Positions 63,568 through 64,000 of a stretch of DNA of 64,000 nt are shown here, one piece after another. This DNA is from Dermacoccus nishinomiyaensis (GTDB taxonomy: Bacteria; Actinomycetota; Actinomycetes; Actinomycetales; Dermatophilaceae): NCBI RefSeq assembly GCF_900447535.1, contig NZ_UFXX01000001.1, positions 2,460,736 through 2,524,735 of the forward strand. The letters are read 5' to 3'. Each line of letters begins with the position of its first letter. Within the stretch, counting starts at the first letter, position 1. A program made the translations under genes and the position numbers. Under the pieces are notes generated by a model. It saw only the letters and a program-made list of their open reading frames with translations. It was not told where the DNA came from and ran no database searches.

Positions 63568-64000
63568 ATGACCGCCACGCGACCGGCACCACTGACTCTC
63601 GACCAGGCCGATGTGCTGGTGGCCGCCATGAGTGATACGCCGCTATCGACCGCCATCCGCGTCCTCATCGCCACCTGGCGCGAGCGTGCCAGTGCGGGCG
63701 ACATGTCGCCTCAGACCGTCGACAAGTTCACCCTGCTCATGGGCGATTCGACCGCTACGCCTACGCGACGGGCGCCCTCATTTGCGCCGACGTCACCCCC
63801 GACCTCGTGAGCGATTTCATCCGCGCGCACGGTCGTGACAGGCAGGGCAACGAAGCGCCACCATCGGTATCGACGCAGCATCAGCGACGCAGCGTCATCC
63901 GGCTGTGGGCCCGCGACGCGATCGTCGCCGGGTACCTCCTCGCTGATCCGACGCTGCACCTCGATCTCCCGCCCCGTAGCCGGTCGCTGACACGCCCGGT
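63568..64000 (+). pseudogene. Tyrosine recombinase/integrase, N-terminal part, frameshifted and cut by window edge
   Basis: Residues before the break: LTLDQADVLVAAMSDTPLST and SPQTVDKFTLLM. After a one-base loss near 63,740 the chain goes on as GRFDRYAYATGALICADVTP, DLVSDFIRAHGRD and QHQRRSVIRLWARDAI, then DPTLHLDLPPRSRSL. This is the SAM-like core-binding domain of phage/plasmid integrases; the catalytic domain would follow beyond 64,000. It marks an integrated element at this side. The frameshift may be real or a sequencing error. Confidence 0.78.

Overview
This is 64 kb of high-GC DNA from an actinobacterium. The supporting features are an OtsA/OtsB pair, a resuscitation-promoting-factor-like protein, a WXG100 protein, a GroEL with a Gly/Met-rich tail, an IdeR/DtxR regulator, mycobacterial-type SerC and PdxH, frequent GTG starts and 4-base ATGA/GTGA overlaps. 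A Micrococcales member of the Dermacoccus/Janibacter kind fits best, but the genus is an inference.

Positions 1-46,750 look like ordinary chromosome. In order they hold: trehalose synthesis (otsB partial, otsA); a membrane-anchored Ser/Thr kinase; a ThrE-type exporter; a c-di-AMP riboswitch before an Rpf-like muralytic protein; tRNA-Thr; a PAP2-type membrane enzyme; an SDR dehydrogenase; modABC; an SGNH hydrolase and ung; groEL behind two CIRCE boxes; padR-fadH; a WXG100 protein; an ABC transporter with an FtsX-type permease; a HelD-like ATPase; a response regulator / histidine kinase / HtrA protease set arranged like mycobacterial mprA-mprB-pepD; an MFS transporter coupled to a 28-aa membrane peptide; pepN; serC; pdxH; a serine beta-lactamase-like hydrolase; a DtxR regulator; a second c-di-AMP riboswitch before an NlpC/P60 hydrolase carrying eleven 30-bp repeats; a surface protein; an MFS transporter; a decayed ABC ATPase gene; ald and corA.

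From about 46.8 kb to the end the window is an accessory region. It opens with a two-gene CBASS-like defence unit: a SLATT two-helix membrane effector overlapped by a CD-NTase (47,167-48,485). Facing it is a two-gene operon: an unknown 192-aa protein, then a DEDDh exonuclease fused to a BRCT domain and a cysteine-rich tail (48,542-50,724).

Next comes a nest of insertion sequences that can be unfolded base by base. An IS3-family element (51,663-52,996, CTG duplication) splits a Tat/lipoprotein gene. An IS630-type unit (53,582-61,804, TA at both ends) lies 36 bp upstream of that gene's start. Its transposase is split by a 6.1-kb IS21-type element (54,095-60,177, TG...CA ends, ACGTGG duplication). 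That element's istA carries a 2-base frameshift and is itself split by a second IS3-family element (55,076-56,392, ACA duplication). The IS21-type element carries a YdhK/DUF1541 lipoprotein gene and a DUF4396 membrane-protein gene behind an 18-bp-arm palindrome resembling CsoR copper operators. The IS630-type unit also encloses a cadD-type cadmium exporter with a frameshifted CmtR/ArsR regulator.

The last 2.2 kb hold a small HTH gene with a palindromic operator candidate, decayed genes of unknown function, a frameshifted HTH gene and the frameshifted N-terminal part of a tyrosine recombinase that runs off the window. Single-base or two-base frameshifts cluster in the mobile part, which suggests decay, although assembly errors cannot be excluded from sequence alone.
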